Shown: positions 1 to 9,947, counted from the first letter of the stretch. The stretch is 64,000 nucleotides of DNA from Lentilactobacillus parabuchneri DSM 5707 = NBRC 107865 (GCF_001435315.1 NZ_AZGK01000007.1:50217-114216), one strand, 5' to 3'. Made by a program: numbers and translations. Notes: generated from the letters alone by a model not told the origin.

Positions 1-216
1 ATCCTCTGAAGCATCCATTGCTTCAAGGATCATATTTAACTGCATGCATTCTTGATTCAGCTGCTTCATTTCGTTCCCAAATTGTGGGTTAATGACCTCA
101 GTCGTGTTTGAATCTTTTGCGATTGACTTAATCTTACTTGCTTCTTCAGACTTCAATTGATCAAGCTTTGAGGATGCCTCTTGGTATTCTCTAAGAATTT
201 CTAACTTGTTACTCAT
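1..216 (-). CDS. Partial unknown protein, N-terminal 72 residues
   Basis: An open frame starts at an ATG at 216 on the minus strand and runs off the left edge. The start is preceded by AAAGGGG at a workable distance and by a good promoter at 324-352. The 72 visible residues begin MSNKLEILREYQEAS and are rich in Glu, Lys, Gln and Leu, suggesting a helical or coiled-coil protein. No signal peptide or membrane segment is visible. I do not recognise a family and propose no function. It is separated by about 190 bases from the ribokinase gene upstream of it and has its own promoter, so it is probably a separate transcription unit. Confidence 0.7.
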   Translation of the reverse strand, partial: MSNKLEILREYQEASSKLDQLKSEEASKIKSIAKDSNTTEVINPQFGNEMKQLNQECMQLNMILEAMDASED

Positions 217-323
217 CGCTTAAAACCCCTTTGAACGTAAAATGTTAATTTCCGTAAAATCAAATCCAATATCTAACGCAGTCATGTTATTAAATTTTTA
301 ACATTTCCTGCTAACGACTGGAT

Positions 324-352
324 ATACTACCAGATAAAATCCAAGAAAGCAA
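324..352 (-). promoter_or_regulatory. Promoter of the partial left-edge gene
   Basis: On the minus strand TTGCTT (347-352) and TAGTAT (324-329) are separated by exactly 17 bases, about 110 bases upstream of the ATG at 216. This implies a leader of roughly 100 bases. No riboswitch or T-box motif was recognised in it. Confidence 0.55.
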
Positions 353-405
353 TACTTTACTAAAAAACAATCCTCATAGATGGATCAAACTAATCATTTT
401 CGCTG

Positions 406-1326
406 TTATGACTTATATTCATTTTCAATTTCTGCGGCCGTTGGAATCGATGGTAAGGCGCCTAAACGCTGAACCGTAATTGATGAAGCCTGCTGAGCGT
501 ACACCAGGGCCTCTTCAATATTTGACAAGTCCTGATTAACTTTTGAACTAAAGGCGCCAATAAACGTGTCTCCGGCGGCAGTTGTATCCTTAGCCTGGAC
601 CTTGAATGCCGGCACAAATCCACTGTCTGAAGGGGTGTGATAGTAGGCCCCGCGATCACCAACGGTAATAATTAAATGAGCAATGCCCATCTGCGCAAAT
701 TTATCAGCATTGGCATCCATCGAAGCGGTGTCATTGACTTCAATTCCGGTCAAAGTCGCACTTTCAGTTTCGTTTGGAACGATCAGATCGGTCACTTCCA
801 GTAAGCCATCAATGATCTTTGAAGCGGGCGCCGGATTCAAAATGGTTGTCACGCCATGTTTTTTAGCAAGCTTGAATGCTTCATACGTGACCTCTTGAGG
901 GGTTTCAAATTCGGAAATCAGGATATCAGCACTTTCGATTAAGGATTCGCTCTTCGCAAGCATCCCCGTCTCCATCGCTTGATTGGCACCACCGTACACC
1001 ATAATGCTGTTTTGCCCCTGACTGTCCAGCAGAATGACCGCCGACCCGGTTCCGTGAGCTTGATCGACAGCTACGTGGTCCGTGTTAATGCGATCATTTT
1101 TCAACGCGTCAATCATAAACTGACCGTTGCCATCGTCGCCAACCTGACCAATAAAGCTGGTGATCGCTCCTGAACGAGCAGCAGCGACCGCTTGGTTGGC
1201 ACCCTTGCCACCCGCAGAATTGGTTTTGCTTCTGGCACTAATCGTTTCACCCGGTTTGGGCATCTGGTCAATGTGCAGTGTTGTGTCAACGTTTAAGCTT
1301 CCAAGTACAACCACTTTATTTGTCAT
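406..1326 (-). CDS. rbsK: Ribokinase
   Basis: PfkB-family sugar kinase of 306 residues, the usual size for ribokinase. It would phosphorylate ribose to ribose 5-phosphate in the cytoplasm. The N-terminus starts NKVVVLGSLNVD, the first PfkB signature GGKGANQA lies at 39-46, and the second signature DTTAAGD lies at about 247-253 with Asp253 as catalytic base. The ATG follows GAGGGA. It is downstream of, and probably cotranscribed with, the LacI-type regulator (87-base gap). No ribose transporter or RbsD is present next to it, so uptake must be encoded elsewhere. Ribose specificity is inferred from overall similarity; other pentose or nucleoside sugars remain possible. Confidence 0.9.
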   Translation of the reverse strand: MTNKVVVLGSLNVDTTLHIDQMPKPGETISARSKTNSAGGKGANQAVAAARSGAITSFIGQVGDDGNGQFMIDALKNDRINTDHVAVDQAHGTGSAVILLDSQGQNSIMVYGGANQAMETGMLAKSESLIESADILISEFETPQEVTYEAFKLAKKHGVTTILNPAPASKIIDGLLEVTDLIVPNETESATLTGIEVNDTASMDANADKFAQMGIAHLIITVGDRGAYYHTPSDSGFVPAFKVQAKDTTAAGDTFIGAFSSKVNQDLSNIEEALVYAQQASSITVQRLGALPSIPTAAEIENEYKS

Positions 1327-1359
1327 AGTTTAGTCCCTCTAAATCCTTTAATGTAGTGT

Positions 1360-1374
1360 GTTAAAACCTTTAAC
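1360..1374. promoter_or_regulatory. Possible second operator-like inverted repeat before rbsK
   Basis: GTTAAA and TTTAAC flank a 3-base centre (ACC) in the gap between the regulator gene and rbsK. The half sites resemble those of the palindrome at 2484-2497 but the centre is one base shorter. This could be a weak regulator site or chance; no promoter elements are obvious beside it. Confidence 0.25.
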
Positions 1375-1413
1375 TAAATTCTATCAGAAATCAGATTATT
1401 TAACAACTGGGTT

Positions 1414-2424
1414 TCATGAACTTAACTTTTGAACACTTTGTCGTTCCACCAGATGAACCGGCAGCGATACTTTTTGAATCGGCTGGTCGGTATTTTCGAT
1501 TCGGTTAATAATCATCTGGGCAGCATGGGTTCCCATCTCAAAAGCAGGCTGGTGAACCGTCGTCAACTTGGGATAAACATATTCACCCAAGTCAATGTCA
1601 TCGTAACCAACAACTGAAATGTCATCGGGAACCGTAAGCCCCGCCTCTTTAATACCACGATACAAGCCAATCGCAATTTCATCGTTAATGCCAAATATCG
1701 CGGTGGAATGATTTTGCAGCGCTTGCGAGGCCGCATCATAGCCGCCCTTTTTGGTGAGGGCTGTTTGGATAATATTTTCTTCAGGAATTGGTGTGCCGTT
1801 CTTCTCAAATCCGGCCAAAAATCCCTGAAGTCGTTCCTGTAGATTTAAAGTCGGCTTTTCTGCACACACAACCGTGACGTTGGTATGCCCATTTTCAATC
1901 AAATAGTCGGCTAATAAACCGCCACCCAGTTGATTATTGGCCTCGACCCGATCGCCTTTAACCACTGGCGCCTGGTCAATCAAAAGATAGGGAATCCCGT
2001 TTTGCTTTAAAATGTTATCAATGTAATTAATGTCAGACACCGCTGAAGCGATTATCATGCCGTCTGCGGCCCGTCTAACAGATTCGAATAAGTAGTGCGA
2101 CTCTTGTTCCTGACTGTTGTTAGAGCCAAAAATAAGCGGTATATAGTCCTGCTTAATTGCCTCAGCTTCAATTCCACGCAAAAACCGGCTGAAAAACGGG
2201 TTATTAATATTGGGAACCAGTACCCCGATAGTTCGACCACTTTTCATAATTAGGCTTTGAGCGTTAAAATCCGGCACGTAACCCATTTCCTTCTGCAGTT
2301 GCTTGACCTTTTCAACGGTCTTACTGCTGAAACGAGCTGATTTTCCGTTAAGGATCTGTGAGACCGTCGTTACAGAAACGTTGGCCCGAGCGGCTAAATC
2401 TGTTATTGTCACTTTTTTCGTCAT
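1414..2424 (-). CDS. rbsR: LacI/GalR-family regulator, probable ribose repressor
   Basis: Protein of 336 residues with the LacI helix-turn-helix at the N-terminus (VTITDLAARANVSVTTVSQ, about 5-23) and a periplasmic-binding-like effector domain from about residue 60 (IGVLVPNINNPFF). The frame could open 18 bases earlier at 2442. That ATG lies just ahead of the GGAGAA box, whereas GGAG sits 8 bases before the ATG at 2424, so the shorter start is preferred. Its position directly upstream of ribokinase makes a ribose repressor the best call. A perfect palindrome with central CG overlaps its own promoter region, which suggests autoregulation. Confidence 0.85.
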   Translation of the reverse strand: MTKKVTITDLAARANVSVTTVSQILNGKSARFSSKTVEKVKQLQKEMGYVPDFNAQSLIMKSGRTIGVLVPNINNPFFSRFLRGIEAEAIKQDYIPLIFGSNNSQEQESHYLFESVRRAADGMIIASAVSDINYIDNILKQNGIPYLLIDQAPVVKGDRVEANNQLGGGLLADYLIENGHTNVTVVCAEKPTLNLQERLQGFLAGFEKNGTPIPEENIIQTALTKKGGYDAASQALQNHSTAIFGINDEIAIGLYRGIKEAGLTVPDDISVVGYDDIDLGEYVYPKLTTVHQPAFEMGTHAAQMIINRIENTDQPIQKVSLPVHLVERQSVQKLSS

Positions 2425-2463
2425 CGTCATTTCTCCATTCACAGATAACTGTCTTCTAAGTTG

Positions 2464-2497
2464 ATTATACCAAAAAAATAGCGTTAAACCGGTTTAA
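2464..2497 (-). promoter_or_regulatory. rbsR promoter -10 and LacI-type operator
   Basis: On the minus strand a consensus -10 TATAAT lies at 2464-2469. The perfect 14 bp palindrome TTAAACCGGTTTAA lies at 2484-2497, covering the expected -35 position, for which no good hexamer is seen. LacI-family operators are typically palindromes with a central CG, so this is a strong candidate RbsR site. The palindrome is also embedded in the terminator hairpin of the upstream gene. Confidence 0.6.
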
Positions 2498-2516
2498 TCC
2501 CAATTTAACGCTATTT
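2470..2516 (-). terminator. Terminator of the aldo/keto reductase gene
   Basis: AAATAGCGTTAAA (2476-2488) and its exact complement (2504-2516) form a 13 bp perfect stem. On the minus strand it is followed by a run of seven T. It lies 36 bases beyond the stop codon of the aldo/keto reductase gene. Confidence 0.8.
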
Positions 2517-2552
2517 CAAGTTAATTATTTAATGTAAAATGATAACTCGCGG

Positions 2553-3542
2553 TTATTCCTTAACGATCTTATCGATCTGCTCGAGTTCATCAGAAGTGAA
2601 ATCAAGGTTCGAAAGCGCCTTTAAGTTGTCTTCCAAGTGGTTGATCTTGGAGGCGCCGGTCACAACACTGGCAACCGTCTTATCATGCAACAACCATGCC
2701 AATGACATCTGGGCCAAATTTTGACCACGGTTCTTGGCAATTTCGTTAAGTTGATTTAATTTTGTAACCAGTTCATCTTTGCCATGCTTGATGACAAATT
2801 CGTTACTCCAATGAATCTTAACGTCATCGTCCATTCCCTTGAGGTACTTATCTGTCAGTAAGCCTTCTGCTAACGGACCGTATGCAACCAGCGCTTTATG
2901 ATTCTGGCTGAGTGTGTCTAACAGCCCATCGTCTTCGATGCCGCGATTTAGCATGTTGTATGAAGCTTGGTTGACCACAAATGGTGTGTGGAGTTCTTTG
3001 AAGTAGTTAATAATCTCAGCAGTTTGCTTGGCATTATAGTTTGAAATCCCAATGTAGAGCGCTTTTCCTGAACGAACAATTTCGTCAAGTGCTTCGGCAG
3101 TCTCTTCAAGGCTGGTCTCTGGATCAAATCGATGACTGTAATAAATATCGACATAATCCAAGCCCATCCGCTTCAAGCTGCCGTCCAGCGCGTTGACCAA
3201 AGTCTTCTTGGAAGAAAAGTTACCGTAAGGACCAGGCCACATATTGAAGCCAGCCTTGGTGGTAATCACCAACTCATCACGATAAGGTTTCAAATTTGCG
3301 CGGTAAACTTCACCAAACATTCTTTCAGCTGCCCCGGCACTGGGACCGTAGTTATACGCATTGTCAAAGCTAAAGATTCCTAGGTCAAAGGCCTTCAAAA
3401 TGACTTTCTCGCTGTCACCGTAATTGGCGTCATCGCCAAAACTGTGCCACAATCCAAATGATAATGCCGGTAACTGAAGTCCAGAATTACCTGCCCTTCG
3501 TACCACTGCGTTTTCATAACGATCGTCATTTGCCTTATACAT
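2553..3542 (-). CDS. Aldo/keto reductase, YghZ-like
   Basis: NADPH-dependent oxidoreductase of 329 residues with the (alpha/beta)8 aldo/keto reductase fold. The catalytic tetrad is visible as FDNAYNYG (Asp and Tyr), TTKAG (Lys) and YYSHR (His). Overall it resembles the YghZ group, which reduces glyceraldehyde 3-phosphate and small aldehydes such as methylglyoxal. Substrate is inferred only from that resemblance. A GTG four codons earlier lies inside the GAGGTGG box, so the ATG at 3542 is the likely start. It has its own strong terminator and sits just downstream of the PRPP synthetase homologue, with a gap of 26 bases. Confidence 0.85.
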   Translation of the reverse strand: MYKANDDRYENAVVRRAGNSGLQLPALSFGLWHSFGDDANYGDSEKVILKAFDLGIFSFDNAYNYGPSAGAAERMFGEVYRANLKPYRDELVITTKAGFNMWPGPYGNFSSKKTLVNALDGSLKRMGLDYVDIYYSHRFDPETSLEETAEALDEIVRSGKALYIGISNYNAKQTAEIINYFKELHTPFVVNQASYNMLNRGIEDDGLLDTLSQNHKALVAYGPLAEGLLTDKYLKGMDDDVKIHWSNEFVIKHGKDELVTKLNQLNEIAKNRGQNLAQMSLAWLLHDKTVASVVTGASKINHLEDNLKALSNLDFTSDELEQIDKIVKE

Positions 3543-3568
3543 AAATTCAACCACCTCGTAAAATATTT

Positions 3569-4528
3569 TTATCTACCAAACAGCTTCCCAACTGATTTGT
3601 GATTATGAATCAAGGAAATTGCTTCGCCAAACAAATTGCCGACAGGAACAACTTCCAGCTTTTCAAACTGATCGGCCTTGGAAATGCTGATAGAATCTGT
3701 CACGATCACTTTTTTAATTGGTGAATCTTGGAGTCGTTGTTGCGCATCCCCTGAAAATACCGCGTGGGTCGCCACAGCAAAGACATCCGTCGCGCCGGCC
3801 TTTTTGAGGGTCTCTGCTGCAATCGTCAATTTGAAGGCGGTATCGATCATATCGTCGACGATAATTGCCCGTTTGCCATTCACGCTCCCAATCACTGATT
3901 CAGGAACCGTTGTTGAATCCTCAGGTGAACGGTTATCGATAATTGCAATTGGGGCACTGAGCAGTTCAGCAAACTTCCGCGCTCTGGAAACACCCGTATG
4001 ATCAGGAGAAACCACCACGACGTCTGAACTATTGTGTTCAGTGACAAAATAATGGGCCAACAGTGTGTCCGCCTTAAGATGGTCAACGGGAATGTTGAAG
4101 AACCCCTGAATCTGATCGGCGTGCAAATCAAGTGCAACCACACGGTCAACGCCGTCCATTTCCAAGAAAGAAGCCACTAATTTAGCTGTAATTGGTTCTC
4201 GGGAACGGGCTTTTCGGTCAGCTCTCGAATACCCATAGTATGGGATGACCACGTTAATCGACTTGGCACTTGCCCGGCGAACAGCATCAACCATGATCAG
4301 TAACTCCATTAAATTCGAGTTGACGGGATCGGAAACGGATTGAATGATATAGACTTCGTCACCGCGGATACTTTCGTCAACGCTGATTTTAATTTCATCG
4401 TCACTGAACTTTTCAACGGTCGCTTTACTGAGTGGGACACCGACTGCTTTACTAATTTCCTCAGCCAAGTGGCGGTTGGAATTCAAAGAAAATAATTTAA
4501 GATTGGGATGCGTGTTTGATTCGGCCAT
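3569..4528 (-). CDS. prs: PRPP synthetase homologue with altered active-site loops
   Basis: Protein of 319 residues matching ribose-phosphate pyrophosphokinase along its whole length (FSLNSN near the start, [36 protein letters not shown]). The family makes PRPP from ribose 5-phosphate and ATP for nucleotide, histidine and tryptophan synthesis. Several residues that are nearly invariant are changed. The catalytic flexible loop reads IIDNRSP where the usual form is IIDKRRP, so the Lys and second Arg are lost. The ribose-phosphate loop reads [10 protein letters not shown] instead of the usual DTAGT or DTGGT. RQDRK is RADRK. It may be a low-activity or regulatory paralogue. The start at 4528 is chosen because GGAGG precedes it; the frame extends to 4576 without a better site. 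Confidence 0.8.
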   Translation of the reverse strand: MAESNTHPNLKLFSLNSNRHLAEEISKAVGVPLSKATVEKFSDDEIKISVDESIRGDEVYIIQSVSDPVNSNLMELLIMVDAVRRASAKSINVVIPYYGYSRADRKARSREPITAKLVASFLEMDGVDRVVALDLHADQIQGFFNIPVDHLKADTLLAHYFVTEHNSSDVVVVSPDHTGVSRARKFAELLSAPIAIIDNRSPEDSTTVPESVIGSVNGKRAIIVDDMIDTAFKLTIAAETLKKAGATDVFAVATHAVFSGDAQQRLQDSPIKKVIVTDSISISKADQFEKLEVVPVGNLFGEAISLIHNHKSVGKLFGR

Positions 4529-4612
4529 GATATCCTCCAAGTATTCTTCTTTACCAATATAGTTAAATTTTACCATATTTTGACATGATGATTGTAAGAT
4601 TTCGCCGTTAAG

Positions 4613-7078
4613 TTAGGATTTCATAAAGTCTTTCGGCGAGACGTCCGCCATGCCAATCATCGGATCGATGACGTTTTGATTGATGACATCGGTCGTCAAA
4701 TGATCCGGAAGGCCGGTCGCTTGTGAGCCGGTTGAAGACGGATCATCTGCTTGGACCAAATCATCGTCTGGATCAACACTGTCAGAAGGCTTGTCCCCAA
4801 CAACGCCAATCGTATCGACGAGTCGTTTGACCAGACTGGTTTGTCGGTTAACCGATACGCTTTTGACGCACTGTTCAAAAGCTTCTTTTTCACCCAGCAT
4901 AATTAAGAAATCACTGGCACGGGTTACCGCGGTATACAGCAGGTTTCGCTGCAACATTCGTGAAAACTGCCAGACGATCGGCAAAATCACCATCTTGAAC
5001 TCACTACCTTGTGCCTTATGAATTGACGTACAGTAGGCCAAGGTAAATTGGGTCCACTCATTATTCTCATAAGTGACCTCAGTTTCATCAAAATCAATGG
5101 TAATTTTGTTCGGGGCTTTTTGGCCCTTTGGCGCTTCCATCCCGACGATGATACCGAGGTCCCCGTTGAAAACATTGCGTTCGGGATTATTAACCAGCTG
5201 CAAAACTTTATCGCCAATCTGGTAAGTATGATCGCGAATCGTCACCGACTTTTTGGACGACTTTTGATCCTGCCAGACATTTTGGACAATGTCATTAATT
5301 CGATCAATGCCGGCCCGGCCGCGATACATTGGTGCCAACACTTGGACATCCATCAAACCAAAGCCCTTTTGCCTGGCCCGATTAGTGACCTGTTCAATCA
5401 CGGAGCCAATTTGATTTTCGTTGCAGGGAATAAAGGATCGATCCGATTGATTATCCGTAAAGTTCGCCGACAAATGCCCGCTGTGAATATCATGGGCCAA
5501 TTGAATGATCGACGAGCCGCTTTCCTGTCGATAAATCGTATCAAGTTGCATCGCCGGAATTTGTTTGGAGACAAGCAAATCGTGGAAAACCTGTCCGGGA
5601 CCAACTGATGGCAGCTGATCTTGATCCCCCACCAACACAACCTGCATGTGGTTGGGGATGGCTCGAACCAGTGAGCGGAAGAGGTAAGTGTCAACCATCG
5701 ACATTTCGTCAATAATCAACAAGCTGCCCTCAATATCTTTGGTTCCGGTCACATCGTTAGACTCCCGACCATTGAGTCCCAACAACCGGTGAATGGTGCT
5801 GGCCGGAAGTCCGGTGGATTCGGTCATGTGTTTGGCAGCCCGGCCAGTTGGGGCCGCCAAGACAATTGGAAACGGCTTATCTTTATAGGCGTTGATATCC
5901 AATGAATACTCATGAAGGCGGGCATAGGTGTTGACAATCCCATTGATGATGGTTGTTTTCCCTGTCCCCGGGCCACCCGTCAGGATAAACACCGGCGACT
6001 GAATGGCCTGAATGATCGCAGCGACTTGAGAGTCGTCATAATTAATATCGAATTTTTTCTCAACGACTCGAAGTTGCTTTTTAATCGCGTCTTCTTTGAG
6101 CTGATCCTCATCGTCCTTATTTTTAATGACCCGATTGAGATGATCGGCAATCTGGACTTCCGCGTTATACAAGCGGGTTAAGTAAATCCGGTTTTCTTCG
6201 CCAATCACTTTACCTTCTTTAGCAAGGGCCACCAAACTGGCAGCGAGCTTTTTGCCGGAAATCTGTTGTTCGGAGTTGTCTTCCAACACACTTGAAGCCA
6301 TCTCAATCAAGGGCTGAGTCGTGGTGTAAGTATCGCCATTTTTTAAGCAGAGTTCATTAATCGCGTACATCAAGCCGGCCCGAATCCGTTCGTCGGAATC
6401 GGGAACCAAGCCCAATTTAAGGGCAATCGCGTCGGCCCGTTTAAAACTAATGCCGTCAATATCTTCAACTAACTGGTAAGGATTGTTGGCGATGATTGTC
6501 AACGCGTCTTCATGGTATTTTTGATAAATCGAGGACGCAATCGCACTGGAAAAGCCATAGCTATTGAGGCCCACAATGACTTTTTCCAACCCATCGTCAG
6601 AATCAAGATTATCGATAATGGCCGAACGTGACTTAGGGCTAATCGGAACGTCTTCCAACACCCGGCTGTCCGCCGTGATTTTTTCAATTGCGTCATCACC
6701 CAGGGCATCCACGACCCGTTCGGCGGTTTTTTTACCAACCCCTGGGAATCGATCTCCCGAAAGATACTTGATGACGCCCTCTTGAGTGGTCGCAATTAAG
6801 CTTGAATAATTGGTCGCTTGAAATTGCTTGCCATACCGGGGATGGTCAACTAACTTTCCCATAAAATGATAACTATTTTCTTCAACCAAATCCCCGAAAC
6901 TGCCAGTCACGACGATCTCGTCTTCCGGCCAATTAATATTGGTATCCGTAATTTCGACCAAAACCACTTTATAAAAACTGTCGTTACTCGAAAAGAAGAT
7001 CGCCTTTAAGCGGCCATCAACGTATTGTGGTTCGTTATTATTTTGTTGTGAACCAAATAAATCCATTGCCTGATCCAA
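4613..7078 (-). CDS. recD2: RecD2-type ATP-dependent DNA helicase
   Basis: Superfamily 1 helicase of 821 residues that unwinds DNA 5' to 3' and helps genome maintenance in bacteria lacking RecBC. A helix-hairpin-helix region (RFPGVGKKTAERVV, about 110-123) lies in the N-terminal extension typical of RecD2. The Walker A motif GGPGTGKTT, the Walker B-like LLIIDEMSMVD and the C-terminal motif YTAVTRA are present. The start is a TTG at 7078, six bases after AGGAGG; the first in-frame ATG lies too far from that box. It follows the TPR gene closely, probably in one operon with the phosphatase gene. Confidence 0.93.
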   Translation of the reverse strand: MDQAMDLFGSQQNNNEPQYVDGRLKAIFFSSNDSFYKVVLVEITDTNINWPEDEIVVTGSFGDLVEENSYHFMGKLVDHPRYGKQFQATNYSSLIATTQEGVIKYLSGDRFPGVGKKTAERVVDALGDDAIEKITADSRVLEDVPISPKSRSAIIDNLDSDDGLEKVIVGLNSYGFSSAIASSIYQKYHEDALTIIANNPYQLVEDIDGISFKRADAIALKLGLVPDSDERIRAGLMYAINELCLKNGDTYTTTQPLIEMASSVLEDNSEQQISGKKLAASLVALAKEGKVIGEENRIYLTRLYNAEVQIADHLNRVIKNKDDEDQLKEDAIKKQLRVVEKKFDINYDDSQVAAIIQAIQSPVFILTGGPGTGKTTIINGIVNTYARLHEYSLDINAYKDKPFPIVLAAPTGRAAKHMTESTGLPASTIHRLLGLNGRESNDVTGTKDIEGSLLIIDEMSMVDTYLFRSLVRAIPNHMQVVLVGDQDQLPSVGPGQVFHDLLVSKQIPAMQLDTIYRQESGSSIIQLAHDIHSGHLSANFTDNQSDRSFIPCNENQIGSVIEQVTNRARQKGFGLMDVQVLAPMYRGRAGIDRINDIVQNVWQDQKSSKKSVTIRDHTYQIGDKVLQLVNNPERNVFNGDLGIIVGMEAPKGQKAPNKITIDFDETEVTYENNEWTQFTLAYCTSIHKAQGSEFKMVILPIVWQFSRMLQRNLLYTAVTRASDFLIMLGEKEAFEQCVKSVSVNRQTSLVKRLVDTIGVVGDKPSDSVDPDDDLVQADDPSSTGSQATGLPDHLTTDVINQNVIDPMIGMADVSPKDFMKS

Positions 7079-7107
7079 GCTGATCCTCCTTCAAATAGCT
7101 AATGTGC

Positions 7108-7851
7108 TCAATCGTCTTTCTTATCCTTATTAAGTTGAATGACTTTTTCAATATCCTTTAACTTTTCCTGGCCGCGATTAAAGTAATCGGGATCGGCACG
7201 CTTCGCCTTTTCAAAGTAGGGTTCAAATTCCTCGCCATTAACCATTGCAACCAGGCCACGGTTAAAATTCGCCTTGCCATTGTCGGGTTGCGTTTTTAAA
7301 ACGATATCGTAAAATTCACCGGCTTGGGCAAAGTTCCCCAGTGCCAATAGGTTGTCACCAATCATTTGGTTGACGTCTGGGTCATTATGATGTGAACTTT
7401 GCGCAGATAAGGCAAAAACCATCGCCCGTTTGTTATCCCCTTTTGCCATGTAGCTTTGGGCTAACATAATATAAGCTTCGCCTTGAAGCTTCTTATCGGC
7501 AATTTCTTGAAAAATCTTAATGGCCTTATCGTATTCTGCCGCCGCATAATAGACATTTCCGAGGCCAAACTTCAAAGTATCCTGAACGTCTTGCGTGGCC
7601 TTATCAAATAAGCCGAGTGCCTTCATTAAAAGTTCTTCGGCCTGTTCATAATCCTTTGCTTCAACCAGAAAAGTCGCTAAATCATAGTAATTGTGGTAAT
7701 TATCCGGATCCTGATCAACTTTTTTGACCAGCTCATGAATAGCCGCCTTGGCCTTTGCTTCTTCAGCCTCACGTTTCTTAGTATAAATACGTTGATTCTC
7801 TTGATTTTTTTCTTGTAACTTTTTAATTTTATCAGAATTATTATTTGCCAT
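7108..7851 (-). CDS. Tetratricopeptide repeat protein
   Basis: Cytoplasmic protein of 247 residues. A basic, Lys/Glu-rich helix (about 1-45) precedes several TPR units, for example DPDNYHNYYDLATFLVEAKDYEQAEELLMKAL (split here by eye around residues 50-82) and the later GLGNVYYAAAEYDKAIKIF. TPR arrays mediate protein contacts; the partner is unknown. It lies between the phosphatase and recD2 genes with short gaps and an AGGTGAG box overlapping the upstream stop codon, so translational coupling is likely. The same trio is common in lactobacilli. Confidence 0.85.
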   Translation of the reverse strand: MANNNSDKIKKLQEKNQENQRIYTKKREAEEAKAKAAIHELVKKVDQDPDNYHNYYDLATFLVEAKDYEQAEELLMKALGLFDKATQDVQDTLKFGLGNVYYAAAEYDKAIKIFQEIADKKLQGEAYIMLAQSYMAKGDNKRAMVFALSAQSSHHNDPDVNQMIGDNLLALGNFAQAGEFYDIVLKTQPDNGKANFNRGLVAMVNGEEFEPYFEKAKRADPDYFNRGQEKLKDIEKVIQLNKDKKDD

Positions 7852-7859
7852 ATGCTCAC

Positions 7860-8516
7860 CTAGACCAAATCTGTTGGGTCCAATTTTTTATTTAAATAGC
7901 TGGTATCATTCCAGTCTAACAACTGATAGGTTTTCCCCTGGTCGTTACTCTGCAAAATCGTGGTGCTGGTGTTGGCCAAACCGCCACGCTTTCTCAGGTC
8001 CGGTAACGGGACTCCCAGCAACGCATTGATTTCCGCATTCAATGCGGCGCCATGAGAGACGATCATCACGTTGTCGTCTGGATAACGGTTGACAATGGCA
8101 GTGATTGCCGGCGTCATCCGATTAATGACGTCTTGGTAGCTTTCACCACCAATTTCACCCGGCTGATACAAATCCGGATGATTGCGAAAATCTTCGAATT
8201 GCTTGGGGTAGGTCCGCTTCACGTCGTCAAACTTTTGGCCTTCCATTTTTCCAAGGTGGAATTCTTCCAGTCTTGAAAGAAGTGAAATGTTGGCGTGCTT
8301 CTTAAGTTTGCGATTAATTCGGGCAGCCGTCACTCGCGCCCGTTTGATGGGGCTTGAATAAATATGGGCAAACGTGACTTTTTGAAAATATTTTCCTAAT
8401 GCTTCCATTTCGGCATAGCTTTGGGGAAGCAGCGGTGAATCCCCGCCAGCACCTTGATAGCGGCTTTCAAGATTCCATTCCGTTTTACCGTGTCTAACAA
8501 AGTACAGTTTAGTCAA
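7860..8516 (-). CDS. Histidine phosphatase family protein (phosphoglycerate mutase-like)
   Basis: Protein of 218 residues with the RHG signature at 8-10 (LYFVRHGKTEWN) that forms the phosphohistidine, and the second histidine in MIVSHGAALNAE. Members remove phosphate from sugars, nucleotides or small metabolites. It lacks the full sequence pattern of glycolytic dPGM and is more like the broad-specificity phosphatases. The start is TTG at 8516, eight bases after GGAGG. A promoter lies at 8551-8579, so this gene probably heads the operon phosphatase-TPR-recD2. Confidence 0.85.
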   Translation of the reverse strand: MTKLYFVRHGKTEWNLESRYQGAGGDSPLLPQSYAEMEALGKYFQKVTFAHIYSSPIKRARVTAARINRKLKKHANISLLSRLEEFHLGKMEGQKFDDVKRTYPKQFEDFRNHPDLYQPGEIGGESYQDVINRMTPAITAIVNRYPDDNVMIVSHGAALNAEINALLGVPLPDLRKRGGLANTSTTILQSNDQGKTYQLLDWNDTSYLNKKLDPTDLV

Positions 8517-8550
8517 TTTTCTTTCCTCCCAAACGGTTTTAGCTTCTTAC

Positions 8551-8579
8551 ATTATGACAGGAAAGGGCCATGATTTCAA
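8551..8579 (-). promoter_or_regulatory. Promoter of the phosphatase-TPR-recD2 operon
   Basis: TTGAAA (8574-8579) and CATAAT (8551-8556) on the minus strand are spaced by 17 bases, about 35 bases before the TTG start. No repeat or operator is obvious nearby. Confidence 0.6.
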
Positions 8580-8674
8580 AACTGAAAATAAATTTCTTAA
8601 TAAATTTGGCTTTCATGAATTGTTTCCAAAGTCGTTGGTGCGAGATGTTATCGAAAAATAACCCAACCCAAAAT

Positions 8675-8704
8675 AAAAAAGTTGACGCAATCGTCAACTT
8701 TTTT
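8675..8704 (-). terminator. Terminator after mnmA
   Basis: Stem GTTGACG/CGTCAAC with a CAAT loop, flanked by A and T runs so that it can act in both directions. It begins within a few bases of the mnmA stop codon and separates mnmA from the phosphatase operon. Confidence 0.85.
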
Positions 8705-8706
8705 CA

Positions 8707-9846
<1,140 letters not shown>

Positions 9847-9927
9847 TCAATTAGATTCTGGAGAATCCACGAGTTGAAGGTCGTAATTTCCAGTAAATTT
9901 AATAATAACGCATTCTTGAAATGAATG

Positions 9928-9944
9928 CTACTTATTGTAAGTAG
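9928..9944 (-). terminator. Weak hairpin after hisC
   Basis: CTACTTA-TTG-TAAGTAG forms a 7 bp stem directly after the hisC stop codon. It lacks a clear T run, so it may be a weak terminator or a processing signal. No stronger terminator is seen before mnmA. Confidence 0.35.
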
Positions 9945-9947
9945 AAA

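Noticed and set aside
5048..5608. Open frame of 186 codons on the plus strand within recD2
   Set aside because: It is antisense to a well-supported gene, has no ribosome binding site and encodes no recognisable motif.
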